Origin: Primula veris
Lineage: Eukaryota; Streptophyta; Magnoliopsida; Ericales; Primulaceae
Length of the DNA stretch: 64,000 nucleotides
Assembly: GCA_963682055.1 (NCBI GenBank)
Contig: OY821750.1
Coordinates: 14,200,501-14,264,500, forward strand
Direction: 5' to 3'
This document shows positions 21,922 to 33,283 of the stretch, in pieces (within the stretch, counting starts at the first letter, position 1; each line of letters opens with the position of its first letter). Position numbers and translations under genes: made by a program. Under the pieces are notes generated by a model. The model was not told the DNA's origin and did no database searches. It saw nothing but the letters and a program-made list of their open reading frames with translations.

Positions 21922-23289
21922 TGAAGATCCTAGGTCCCTTTAAACCCATCAATTTCTTAGAAAAGTCTGGTCACCAGTCCGTTAGACTCCTAAATCAGTG
22001 CTGATTTTATTTGGTGATTTTTTAATTAATAGTATACTTTTGGGTATATTACCAAGGAGAGTGCATAAGTATTAGCGTTGACAATTAACAAAAGTTTATG
22101 TAGCGTTTTGATAGTCCGAGAAAGAACGTTAATGTTTGGATATGAGCCGATATTGATTGATTGTATGATTGTTTAACTTATTTATAATATGTTATCAAAA
22201 TAGGTTACATGTATTAAAGAAGGAAGAACTTGGTTAGAGTTTTATTAGTTAGAAAAGAAAGGTACGGAGTATTAGCGAGTACGTTATTATTTTTTATAAT
22301 TTTATTGTATGTTTTTTCGCGGAGGGACGTGATACTATTAGTTACTACCTAACTAGAAGTAATTTAATTTATTTAATTTTGCTATTCTAGTGGATTTGGT
22401 TATAGTTAGTTGAATTGATGTTAGTTATTACATGTTGACTTGCAAAACAATGAAAATAGAATGAAAATAAAATGGGTTAATCTAAAATTAATTTGTTCAA
22501 ACAAGTTGATTTCAAATATTAAATAAGATATTAGAGTAAAAGAAACTAAATATATTACTTTTTAAAAGTTTTAAGGTCAGAGTTATGAAAGATTAACACT
22601 AAAGATTGTTGCAGTGAAAATATAAATAGAAAATTTTCCGGTAAAATAAATATGTATAAATGGAAATAGTGTACTTTTTATGTATTTATTTATTTTGCTA
22701 TTGTATTTGAAAGATTTAAGTTAACCTGATTTGGCTTCATGTGGAACACTATACATTTGATTTCATATTACCTGTTTGTTATTTTTGTTAGAAAAGTTAT
22801 TTGTATATCTTAGGCATTGAAGACTTCAAATCGAGATAAATTTATTTCATACGAATCGATACGTTTTCTATTTTATTGTTATGTAAACATCTAGAATTTA
22901 ATAAGCGCGTTGTTAATTTATTCTTTCAGCTAGAATTATTGGATTATTAGGAATTTAACCTCATCACATGAGAATTTAAAAATGATTTGTTTGATAAAAT
23001 TAATAACAGAATACAAGGTTAGCATGAATATTTAAATTATTTTATTTTATCAGAGCGTGCAGTGGAAGCACAGGAAATAAAAATAAATGTTTAAGTAAGG
23101 AATCAATTTTTTATTTTTATTTTCAAAATAAACTTTTCGAACATGAGATAGAGTGAAAAGCGAGAAATTAGTGTTAACTTAACTTCTACTTTACGTAAAT
23201 AAGAAACTGTTATAGTGAAATGTGGAGATTAGCTAATAGCTGATTTTGGAGATAAGTTTCTGGACGAAACTTCATTAACTTGGAAAGAG
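21922..23289 (+). other. Gypsy-1 internal region, non-coding
   Basis: About 1.4 kb of AT-rich sequence with no reading frame of note and no gag or pol motif in any frame. It ends in a weak purine tract (TTGGAAAGAG) before the 3' LTR. This would make the element dependent on proteins made elsewhere. Confidence 0.65.
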
Positions 23290-23747
23290 TGTAAAATCTC
23301 GTAATTTTATTTATCTACCCTTAACTTTAATTATATTGGTTATATAATTTTAGATATGATTGTTAAGTTTCCTTATTGATTTAAAAATCATTTAGCATTC
23401 TTATAATATTAATTTGGACTTAAGATGATGTATACAGTCAATAGGTTTGTTTGTTTTGGTTATGAATTGGAGTTGGTGATGGAACGCTTATTGCATTTTG
23501 TTTGGGATGAGAATAGTTTATACGTTAATAGTTAGTACATTATAGCTTCACTCGTTACAACTACAAGTATTTCTATTGAAAGGGCACATTTAATTTTAAT
23601 TAATTAAAGGGGACATTCATGAACATTGCTTTTAAGTTGGCCGTTTATTTTCAACATTTTAATTACCTTATGCCTAGCTATATATATAATATATATGTTA
23701 CATAAAGAATAGAGGTTAAAAGAAAGATATGTAAATAATTTTATTTG

Positions 23748-24031
23748 TGTTGTGTGGCAAATATTAGCAAAGTATCGACATAGCAAGATATGTATGGAGA
23801 GAGAGTAAAGTCGTCTTATTCAAGTATGAATATATGTGTGTCCAACTATGAAGACTCCAACCCCTTTATATAGTTGAGGGGTGGAACAAGATACATGTAT
23901 AAGAGGTAAGCTAGAAAGCCGATACATGTACAAGAGGGAAGCTAGAAAGCCATAAGTCACAAACTCAAAGGTTATACATAATGTATGTAACCTATACATG
24001 AACATGGACAACCACACAATGTATCACAACA
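23748..24031 (-). repeat. Copia-2 3' LTR
   Basis: 284 bp. It contains a tandem duplication of about 31 bp around GATACATGTACAAGAGG.AAGCTAGAAAGCC and a TATATAAAGG box on the minus strand near 23864-23873. Confidence 0.95.
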
Positions 24032-24727
24032 CTCCCCCTTGGGTGTCCAAACATTTTGCAAGCTTCATCGTCTTCATAAACTTTGTTGAGTCGCATTCAT
24101 AATTGTCAACACATAAAACCTCAAGCCCGGAAAACCCACAAAAACCGGATCATAGGACAAAATGGTGTTGCCGAATGGAGTGGCCGAAACGCTATACAAG
24201 TGCGTTAATGAACTGACTAGAAAATATGTGCCTTATCAAAACCTTACCAAGAAAACCCAGTGGGAAAGAACTTGGTCGAAGGACAAAAGAGTACACAACT
24301 ATAAGTAGTAGCGGGGGAAATAACCATACACGGTGTCTCATTAAAACCTTGTTAGAGAAAACCCTGTGGGACAACTCTAATCGAAGGACAAAAGAGTGCA
24401 CGATGGTTAGAAGTATACAACTAGATACCCCCCCTGATTTCAGCAATCATAAGTGAGAACGGGATTAGAAATGTGTCTCGCTAAAAAACCTTGTCAAGGT
24501 AAATCCAGTGGGACAAACCCTTGAACTAAGGACAAAAAAGCGTCACAAGCATTCATCAGGATGCTCCCCCTTTCATGCACACTACTGGGTGCGGGAATAA
24601 TAACTAGTGAGAACTTGCATGCAACATGGTGCTAAGCATATATGAGGATACACACAACAGGATGATAAGCAAACGTCAGGATGCTCCCCCTCACTTGCAC
24701 ACAACAGGGTGCATGGAAACATGTCAT
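24032..24727 (-). other. Copia-2 region between RNase H and 3' LTR
   Basis: Non-coding. Several short blocks recur: ACCTTGTYARRRAAAACC-like words near 24236, 24340 and 24490, and AGGATGCTCCCCCT at 24558 and 24678. These look like internal repeats of the element's 3' leader. Confidence 0.5.
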
Positions 24728-26934
24728 TTAGGAAAGCTCGGAGAGCTTCCTAAGTCCGATCGCTCTAACATGTTTTTGGAACCAATATTTTGGCATTGAC
24801 TTGGTGAACAAGTCTGCATGATTGTTCTCGGATCCAATATGTTTCACTTCAATCCTTTGAAGCGCTTGTTGTTCATGTGTAAAGAACAACTTTGGCGAGA
24901 TATGTTTAGTGGCATCACCTTTGATGTAACCATGTTTCGATTGATCAATAGCAGCGGTGATTTCCTCATAAATAACAACTAGTTCATCAGGATCATAAGG
25001 TAGATCACATACTTCGAATATGGCCAATAACTGCTCGAAGCCATACACACTCTCTAGTCGCCTCATAGAGCGCGAGTAGCTAAGAGTGGTTCATCGAAGT
25101 AGCCACCAAGGTCTGTTTACGAGACCTCCATGATATCTCCGTGTTCCCTATGGTAAAGAGATAACCAGATTGGGAACGTCCCTTCTGCGGGTCTGATAAG
25201 TAACCCGCATCGGCGTAACCGACAAGGGTTGCGTTATTTCGAGGATCAATGGAGCTAGATCCACTCGGCACAAAGGGATAGAATAAGCCCATTTCCATAG
25301 TACCTCTAAGGTAACGGAAAATGTCTTTTATGACAGTCCAGTGGCGGCGTGTTGGCGCGGTGCTGTGTCAAGCTAGACAATTCATAGCAAACGAGATGTC
25401 CGGTCTAGTACATTGGGTCAAGTACAATAGTGCGCCTATTGTATCTAGATATGAACACTCAGGGCATAATATCTCTTCATCGTCCTCCTTTGGACGGAAG
25501 GGGTCCTTATTAATGTCTAGAGGGCGGACGACCATGGGAGTAGTGGACGGCTTAACGTCACTATGACTAAAGAGCCTCAACACCTTTTGGGTGTAGCTTT
25601 CTTGATGGACTAAAATTCCATCTTTACGGTGCTTGATCTACAGGCCGAGGCAATACCGTGTCTTCCCAAGATCTTTCATCTCGAATTCCTTCTTCAGGAT
25701 TTCAGCAGTTTCAAACACCTCTTTCGAGGTTCCTATGAGATTCATATCATCTACATAGACTGCGATAATCGCATATCCTAAAGTGGATTTGTTTATGAAC
25801 ACGCATGGGCATATCGTCACTTAGACGGTTATTCCACATTCGTTCGGATTGTTTCAATCCATATAGTGATCATCTCAGTCTAATCGAGAATGTGTTCCGT
25901 GGCCGGGAACTAATTGATTCAGGCAACTTAAGTCCATCAGGGACTTTCATGTATATCTATGTGTCCAGATCCCCATAGAGATAAGCTGTGACCACATCCA
26001 TGAGCTGCATATTCAGTTTTTCGGAAACTACTAAACTGATTAAATAGCGGAACGTTATAATGTCCATTACGGGAGAATACGTTTCCTCGTAATCATTTCC
26101 AAGGCGTTGAGAGAGGCCTTGCGCCACTAGGCAAGCTTTGTATCTAACAATCTCATTATTCTCATTACGCTTCCTTACGAAAAACCATTTATAACCAACT
26201 GGTTTAACATTGGGTGGTGTTGGAACGACAGGTCCAAACACTCTTCGTTTCGTGAAGGAATCCAATTCAGTCTGGATTGCTTGTTTCCATTGAGGCCAGT
26301 CCGTTCTTTGCTGACAATCAGAAACGGTACGTGGTTCCATGTCATCATTGCTCATAATGTCAGTGACCACTATGTATATAAACACATCATCGATGACAGT
26401 TTCGTTTCGCTTCAAAATATCGTCTAAACTAGTATAATCGACAGATATTTCGGGGTTATGGGGATGATTAGGAACTGGTGTTTCATCTGGAACACACTCC
26501 TCTAATACATCACCGTGATCCTTAATGATCTCGTGTGGCAAAACGGATGCAACAGGATTTCTCCTCCTCCGAGGCAGAACATCCTTGGAACCAACTGGTC
26601 TTCCTCTTTTCTTGGGAAAAGCGGCGGACTGGACGGCTGATGGCAGCGTCCTTTGCTCAGTGGGTACAACCGGAGCAACATGTTCAACAGGAACATGGCG
26701 TCTCACAGGAACGTCTATCCTTGCACGCACATTTCTAGCAGGTATATGCGATCTCGTGACATTTGCCAGGTCATTAAATACGTCTAGCATTTGATTTGCA
26801 ACATTTTGCAGACCTAGGATTCTCTGCACTTCCTTGTCACTATGTGCAGTTGGGGGATCTAGATGAGACATAGTGGGTACATGCCACGTTAATTCACGTC
26901 GTTCCTTATCAACGTTAACGTGCATTTCTCCCAT
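24728..26934 (-). pseudogene. Copia-2 reverse transcriptase and RNase H
   Basis: Minus-strand pieces in order: an integrase/RT linker with basic KKRGRPVGSKD, then RT fingers (WPQWKQAIQTELDSF, YKWFFVRKRNENNEIVRYKA, ETYSPVMDIITFRYLI) in 25957-26934. The catalytic block AVYVDDMNLIGTS with EFEMKDLGKTRY is at 25638-25820, and the RT end (GALLYLTQCTRPDISFAMN) at 25368-25583. RNase H follows in two pieces: GYADAGYLSDPQKGRSQSGY at 25080-25298 and TKHISPKLFFTHE with ADLFTKSMPK at 24728-25066. The YVDD residues are intact but stops and frame changes separate every block. Confidence 0.92.
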
Positions 26935-28178
26935 AACGACTGGAAGAGTGTCTCATCAAAGTCACAATCCGCATGTCTAGCGGTAAAGAGATCGCCTGTC
27001 AAGGGCTCTAAATAGCGTATTATGGATGGGGATTCATAACCGACATATATGCCCCGTCGTTTCTGAGGTCCAAATTTGGAACGCTTAGGCGGCTCAATTG
27101 GAACATTGACTAAACACCCAAACATGCGTAAATGTGAGACATCGGGCTCATATCTAGTTACCAACTGGTACGCAGAAAATGGTTGGGTGGCCATGAGCCT
27201 CAGAAGGACCAACGTAGCAGCATGCAAAATGGCATAGCCCCAAGCAGAAATAGCAAGTTTGGTGCGCATAACCAAAGTTCTACCAATCATTTGCAATCGC
27301 TTAATGAAAGCTTCTGCAAGGCCATTTTGGGTATGAACATACGCAACTGGGTGTTCAAGATTAAATCCCAAAGTCATGCAATAGTCATCGAAAGTTTTCG
27401 ATGTAAACTCCGCGGCATTATCAAGTCTAATAGACTTTATCGGATAATCCGGATGATGAGCCCTCAATTTAATGATCTGGGTTAGGAGTTTTGGAAACGC
27501 TGTGTTTCTTGTGGACAACAAAGCTATATGTGACCATCTAGTCGATGCATCAACCAAAACCATGAAATATTTAAATGGTCCGCATGTTGGTTGGATAGGT
27601 CCACAAATATCTCTTTAAATTCTTTCAAGGAATTGGGAAACCAATGTCGTAGGTTTCACACGAATTGGTTTGAGATTAGTCTTTCCAATCGAGCATGCTT
27701 GGCATAGGGTTTTCGGATTAATCATGAAATTCTTTCCTCCAAGAGGATGCCCATGAGATGCGTTCATCGTTCGAAGCATCGTAATTTGACCCGGGTGTCC
27801 CAGCCGGTCATGCCATAGCATAAAAGTGCTCTCCTCAATCGAAGCCCGCCGAATGATTAGATTGCTTTCAAAGTTTTGGATTGTAGTAACATACAAACCA
27901 CTCGAAAGACATCTCAACTTCTCCAGAATACGCTTTTGGTCGTATTGAGTGGAGGTAATGTGAAGGTATTCAATACCATTTTCACGAGCAGTTTCAAGAT
28001 GAAACTTATTTTCTCGGATATCCTTAAAGCTCAACAAGGTACGACTGGACCTCGGAGAATATAAGGCCTCAGATACTTCAACAGGAGTACCATTTGACAA
28101 CGTGAATTTAGCTTTACCAAAGCCTTCAACAAGGGTTGACGGGCCCGAAATTGTTGTCACTGAGGTTACTTTAGGCAT
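26889..28178 (-). pseudogene. Copia-2 protease end and integrase
   Basis: On the minus strand, 27615-28178 contains the protease-to-integrase linker and the zinc-binding pre-integrase block (MLWHDRLGHPGQITM, then CQACSIGK). A stop at 27615-27617 is followed in frame by RDICGPI. The integrase core at 26889-27563 shows VLVDASTRWS, RLDNAAEFTS and QNGLAEAFIKR, giving the three acidic catalytic positions, then GYAILHAA and YEPDVSHLRMFGC. The protease catalytic DTG block itself lies upstream of 28178 in sequence broken by stops; a degenerate CGAVDCLVDSGTT-like stretch is readable at about 28210-28250. Confidence 0.9.
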
Positions 28179-28483
28179 AAAATTGATAAAAAAAACCTTT
28201 TAAGATAGTGTGTGTAGTGCCACTATCAACCAGACAATCAACTGCCCCACAATACATGCCTAAAAGTAAAATAATTTAAAGTCGGTCACACGAATAAAAG
28301 GAATTGCTCAATGAAAGAACTTTAAATTTTACGAGAAATGTTCAAAACATTATCCATAAAACAAACCATAATCCAAAAGAAATGAACAATATCCAAAATA
28401 AAAAAACATAATCCGAAATGGAATTGAAATAACATAATCCAGGAGCAAAACAGCTCAATTATTAAAAGAAACGAAAAAAAACT

Positions 28484-29490
28484 TTATTCTTCCATGTGAG
28501 CCTCAAAGTCATGGGTCTCAAGAGTTTCTTTTGCACTAGTTTCAATCATGTTGGCTTCGACCCTTCTACCCTTGTGGTAGTTTTTGACTTCTTGGGGAGT
28601 TGCCCTACAAGTCCTTTGCATATGACCATTTCTACCACATTTATAGCATAGAGTTGGCATATCGGCCGGTTCTCGTGTTTTGGGACGACTGGCCCGGTTG
28701 TTCCTACCACCACGAGACTGCCTAGGAGGAGCCACAGGTCCTCGGTTCGGACGATTGTCCAAACCTCGCTTGGCTGGACGAGCATTATGCTCACCCATGT
28801 TCCTTGGCTGACGGGACGACTGGCCCTTTTCTCGTTTCCCATATCATGGATGAGGTCCACGAACAGCATTAGCATCAGGCATTAGAATAGCCTTTGTCCC
28901 AGCAGGACGAGAATTGTTGTTCCTCATTAAAACGAGGCTATTTTTCTCGTCCAATAACAGCTGGGTGATGAGCTCAGGGAACTTGGTATACTTAGACTGA
29001 CGATATTGCTTTTGGAGCAAGTTTTCAGAGGTAGGAAATGTTGTGTAGGTCTTCTCCAGCAAGTCATTGTCGGTTAATGTTTCACCACAATACTGGAGAA
29101 GAGCACGAATTCTGCATACTTCAGCATTATATTTCGTAATGCTCTCGAAGTCCTGAAATCACAGATTCAGCCAATCATGGCGGGCTTCAGGAAGCCATAT
29201 GGTCTTTTGGTGGTCGAAGCACTCTCTGAGAGAGTCCCACAACATCTTCCGTGAGGTGATCGCTATGAACTCATACTTCATTGCATCTGATAAGTGGCGG
29301 CGGAACAGAATCATCGCCATCGCATTCATTTCACGTGACACTTCCACTTCACGTTCATCCTCAGCGTAGATGACGTCCAACAAGCCTTGGGCATCTAGAT
29401 GGTTCTGGATATCTTGAGTCCAGTCCAAGTAGTTCTTTCCAGCGGCATCAAGGATCGTAAAGTCAAGTTTGATTGATATTTTTCTACAAT
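28484..29490 (-). pseudogene. Copia-2 gag
   Basis: The minus strand carries a copia Gag N-terminal domain (LDFTILDAAGKNYLDWTQDI, FRRHLSDAMKYEF, LWDSLRECFDHQK) at 29159-29490. A middle piece with SENLLQKQYRQ follows at 28844-29062, then a Gly/Arg-rich tail with the zinc knuckle CYKCGRNGHMQRTC near 28620. The coding block appears to begin just after TTCTCCCATTGTAG (minus strand, near 29488), which looks like a splice acceptor, so the leader may hold an intron. Frame changes near 29160 and 28845 break the gene. Confidence 0.88.
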
Positions 29491-30913
29491 GGGAGAAAAA
29501 TACTGGATTAGTTATCATATAAATCAACATGTTTATATGTTTATGGTTTGCATAAGCACAAACTTGTTTCGAATCGACAGGTTTGAAAAATACTAGTTTT
29601 GCTTTCAATTGAATAGGTACTCTGTAATCGAACAACAGGCCGATACTGAGACACCAATTCAGCAAAAATACACCTATATAGATACATTCGGGGAACTTAT
29701 TATTTACTCAACCCCTTTCGGTAGCTCTATTTGGACACGACCAAGAAGGACGCTGAGGGGGGTGGGCACGAATGCCTCTTAAAAACCGACCTCATTAGGA
29801 CAGCGACTTCCGCCTTTATCTTTCCTAGACATCGTATCCAAATAGGTGAGCCTATTTGGGGAAGATTCATAATTATTCCAACTTAAATGTGAATATATAT
29901 ACTGGATTTCACAAATTTTCAACTCAAAAGCTACATCTAAATGTTTAACCTTGAGGAAAATTTCTCAAAAGAGATACATTGTAAAAATGTTCAAATTCGA
30001 GTCAATTTATAAGCTCACGTAACATATAAAATAGCGTTCAACAAAATATAAAGGCATACCGTACTCATGTAAACTAGTCCTAACATGGAGTAGTAATATT
30101 AAAACACATGAGTTATTATTAAATCCAACACTTAAATGTGACTTTTTCCATTTTCTATGTGTAATTAATACATCGCATAAGTTACATCAATTCATAGGCA
30201 ATAAATGGTGGCATGCGAAGAGGCTAAATATAGTTAATGTCACACAAGCAATTAATACTATTATGCAAGAGGTATTTTCTACAAGATTTCTACAAATTTT
30301 AGAAGTTGTAGCAATTAAATCTTAGATCATTTGCATGTAAATAAGTATTTTCGGACTAAACATTGGGTAAACTCGTACATATATACTATTATGTGTATAA
30401 GGAGTAACTACAGGGACTATGAGTGTAAATAAAGGAAACTATATGCATTTTAAGGGTAATTTCAGTGCTGGTCCTATAGTTTCAGGAGATTTATAGAGAG
30501 ACCCTAAAGTTTCGGTAAGTCACAAATTAGTCCTCCAATGTTCTAAAAATGACAGTTTAGGTCCGACAGTTTATTATGTCTAATTTTACAAGTTATAACT
30601 CATTTTATAAGTGACATACATGAGTTCCAATAGCAATTTTTCATAAAAAAAAACATCCATCTTGTGATATAAATCTTAAACTTGAGATTTCCGGTTTTAT
30701 TGTAGATCAATCATGCAATTTCTACGTTTTATTACAAGTAGAAATTGTGTACCTTAATTCGGAAATGCAAAAAAAGGATGATCGATATGTGATCTAGCAA
30801 CCCAATAAACCCTCTTCCTAACTCGTCGAGGAAGAAATAGATCCGTATACTCACTTCTAATGAAACTATCTAGCTATTTCTTTATTCCGTCGTTAACCAA
30901 AGTGCCGATAACG
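29491..30913 (-). other. Copia-2 5' leader
   Basis: About 1.4 kb between the 5' LTR and gag without a convincing coding region. The sequence after the LTR on the minus strand is CGTTATCGGCAC, not the usual TGGTATCAGAGC, so the primer site is atypical. An intron ending near 29488 is possible. Confidence 0.5.
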
Positions 30914-31197
30914 TGTTGTGTGGCAACTATTAGTAAAGTATAGACATAGCAAGATATGTATGCAGAGAGAGTAAAGTCGTCTTATTCAAGTATGAATATA
31001 TGTGTGTCCAACTATGAAGACTCCAACCCCTTTATATAGTGGACGGGTGGAACAATATACATGTACAAGAGGGAAGATAGAAAGCCGATACATGTACAAG
31101 AGGGAAGCTAGAAAGACATAAGTCACAAACTCAAAGGTTATACATAATGTATGTAACCTATACATGAATATAGACAACCACACAATGTATCACAATA
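30914..31197 (-). repeat. Copia-2 5' LTR
   Basis: 284 bp, about 95% identical by eye to 23748-24031. Its terminal CA-equivalent is mutated (CACAATA against CACAACA). Confidence 0.95.
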
Positions 31198-32008
31198 ATC
31201 TGCTATTAGAATTTACTTCATAGTAAACATACTCATTGATATACTCATATAAATATATATATACTAATACACATGCATATGTAAAGAGAGAGAAAAAGAA
31301 TGGCAGCCAAGAGAAAGAAATGAGAAACACATTGAAAAACTGTGCGAAAAGTTACTTACTTCCTAAAAAGAGAAAGCTATTTTGGAAAGTCCAAAAAGAG
31401 AGTTATTTGGGAAGTTCGAAAAAAGAAAATTATTTCGGGAAGTCCGAAAAAAAAGAATTAAAAGAGATTCAGAAAGTTTAAATCCGCCGAAAAGATTAGA
31501 AAGTCCAATCGATCGATTATATTTAAAAGTTATTTAGTATTGATTATTATAGTTTCATGTGAAAGAAAGGTTTTATATTATCATGCATAAGGAATTTTCT
31601 TAAAATTAAACTTTATTTTTATTAAAGAAAATAAAAGATGAGAAAACCTATTTTTGACCCTATATTATATATTGTAAGTTTTGCCATTCACTAATCTCGT
31701 TTACCTTAACCCTCATTTTTATAATGTTTTCAGTTATTAGAGTTGAGATCGAGTTAGTCGGACGAGACAGACATTTTAGAATTTTGTATCTAGTTTTCCG
31801 CTGCGTTAATATATTAATTTAGATTGTAAGAATTAGAATCGAAATGTTTGAATTTTTAGTCTTGTATTATTTGTCAGGTTTTTTTTTTATAGAAATTGAT
31901 CATTTTTACTGTATATTTTGTAAGTGTTTAAGTTACGCTATGTCTAACACGTGCCGTCACACGTGTTATCCGGCCGTGTGATTCCCAAATTAGGTCTGAG
32001 ATGTTACA

Positions 32009-32742
32009 CCCGCCAAAGTGTTTCCGAATAACCGTAACAAACATGAGCCAATTGCCCACCGCCCATTACCAATGGGCTGAGTAGGTCCGCCACCACTTCA
32101 GTGCTGGCCCTTCAAGCCCAAGAACATAAACAACTTCAGTGCTGGGCCTTCACAGTCGTTGTCCGTAGCCCGCCTCCCTTTGCCGTCGTGGACAACAGTT
32201 CTCCTTTCCTTACCCGAGCGCCCAACCGACTGCCGCCCTATACTAGGCCTACCCTTCGCACGCCGCACCTCGTCAGTTGCCCGCTGTGGGTGGATCGGCC
32301 ACCTGTGTGGCTGTCGCTGTCTACGTTCATCGTGGGTGGTAACTTTTGAATAGCCTTTTGTATGTGTTGTTGTTCCCGTTCTTGCCCAAACAAGGATTCC
32401 TCAATTTCTGTAAACCTAGTTTTCTTGTCTTATCGAATAATTTAATGTAAAAAATTAATTCCCCCTAAATATGATATTATCAAAAAGACAAACTTATGAG
32501 AAATAAATCCAACCACTTAACCCAGCCTAGATAGACTGTCTAAATTTCTCAAATTCTCTCATAATTAAGTTATATCAACAAAGATACATATTGTCCGTAA
32601 AGACCAAGAATTAGGTCCAACCGAACCACTAAAGTAAAAACAAAAGATAGCTAGTCTACTTTCGAGAGCATTTTATTAACATCACATTTACATTTTTGCA
32701 TTGTTAATTTCTTTTCCAAATTTGTAATTTAATCACAAAATT
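32009..32742. other. GC-richer patch and AT-rich tail, unassigned
   Basis: 32009-32350 is clearly richer in C and G than its surroundings and opens an 82-residue frame at 32101 with no motif I recognise; a GGGCTT/CAACTTCAGTGCTGG phrase is repeated at 32094 and 32134. 32350-32742 is AT-rich. The patch could be the remains of a host exon or leader, but nothing in it decides this. Confidence 0.4.
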
Positions 32743-33283
32743 ATCGATCCCCGAGTAAACACAAATGCTCATGATTGGGAAGACGATGAAGTGGTGATTC
32801 ACACCAAATCTCAGTTCGAGTTCAATACTGGTCATAAGCAAGGTACTTTCAAATTTTTTAACATAACATTAAAGAGTAAAGAATTAAAGATCCACTCTTT
32901 TTTCTTTGGCAGTAAAGCCAAGTGTTTTTTAGAAGAGCTTCCATTTGGCTCTTGAACAATTTTGTCATATCGATGGAATTAAAATATTATAAGTTAACAT
33001 GTTGAAAAGTTTATGTTTTTTTACCTCGATTACAGGACCTCAGATACCTATTCATCCTCTGAGTTTCGAGCCTAGTGCTATTGAAAAATATGATGATGCT
33101 ATGGCAGAGCAATTGGTAAAAGAAAACACAATTGCCAAGAGCGAGAGTTGTGTGGAGAAATCTGAAATGGAAAATGTTATTCTAGGTTCTTCTATGCGTA
33201 ATAATGATGAGGAAGACCATGATCCTCTGAATAACTTAACAACTAAAGAGTTGTTAACCCTTGCTATAAAGAGAAGAGGTTAA
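32743..33283 (+). CDS. 3' end of an unknown spliced gene (two exons)
   Basis: An open segment ending at 32842 (NAHDWEDDEVVIHTKSQFEF...GHKQ) stops at a GT donor (AAGCAAG/GTACTT). A second segment, 33036-33283, starts after TTACAG/GACCTC and stays in the same frame across the join (GPQIPIHPLSFEPSAIEKY). It continues acidic and Lys-rich to KELLTLAIKRRG and a stop. The matching intron phase and the absence of stops support a real coding end of about 110 residues. The intron (32843-33035) is AT-rich and 193 bp. Upstream exons would lie left of 32743 but I cannot find them, so the gene may be truncated by Gypsy-1. I do not recognise the family. Confidence 0.45.

Larger units (their letters stand above)
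23748..31197 (-). mobile_element. Copia-2: older Ty1/copia retrotransposon, minus strand
   Basis: A 7.45-kb element with LTRs 23748-24031 (3') and 30914-31197 (5') in minus orientation. On that strand a polypurine tract AAGGGGGAG directly precedes the 3' LTR. Target duplication is ATTTG (23743-23747) and ATCTG (31198-31202), one mismatch. LTRs differ at about 14 of 284 positions by eye. All domains (gag, zinc knuckle, protease region, integrase, RT, RNase H) are recognisable but broken by many stops and frameshifts. Confidence 0.95.
15570..32008 (+). mobile_element. Gypsy-1: non-autonomous LARD-like LTR element with two nested copia elements
   Basis: The 5' LTR (15570-21904, minus the Copia-1 insert) and 3' LTR (23290-32008, minus the Copia-2 insert) align along their whole length. 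Each LTR is about 1.26-1.46 kb once inserts are removed. The 5' LTR is followed by a TGGTATCAGATG primer site. The interior, 21922-23289, has no coding region and no recognisable gag or pol motif. The LTR start TGTAAAATCTCGTAATTTTA and end GATGTTACA are like those of plant Ty3/gypsy chromoviruses, so I infer a Ty3-type non-autonomous derivative. The first 12 bp of the 5' LTR are missing and no target duplication is visible. Confidence 0.8.
23290..32008 (+). repeat. Gypsy-1 3' LTR, interrupted by Copia-2
   Basis: LTR sequence occupies 23290-23747 and 31203-32008. It starts TGTAAAATCTCG and ends GAGATGTTACA. Its two parts align with 15570-16030 and 20916-21904. Confidence 0.85.

Noticed and set aside
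32101..32349. 82-residue frame in the GC-richer patch as a gene
   Set aside because: Pro/Arg-rich frames arise readily in GC-rich DNA; no motif and two overlapping frames are equally open.
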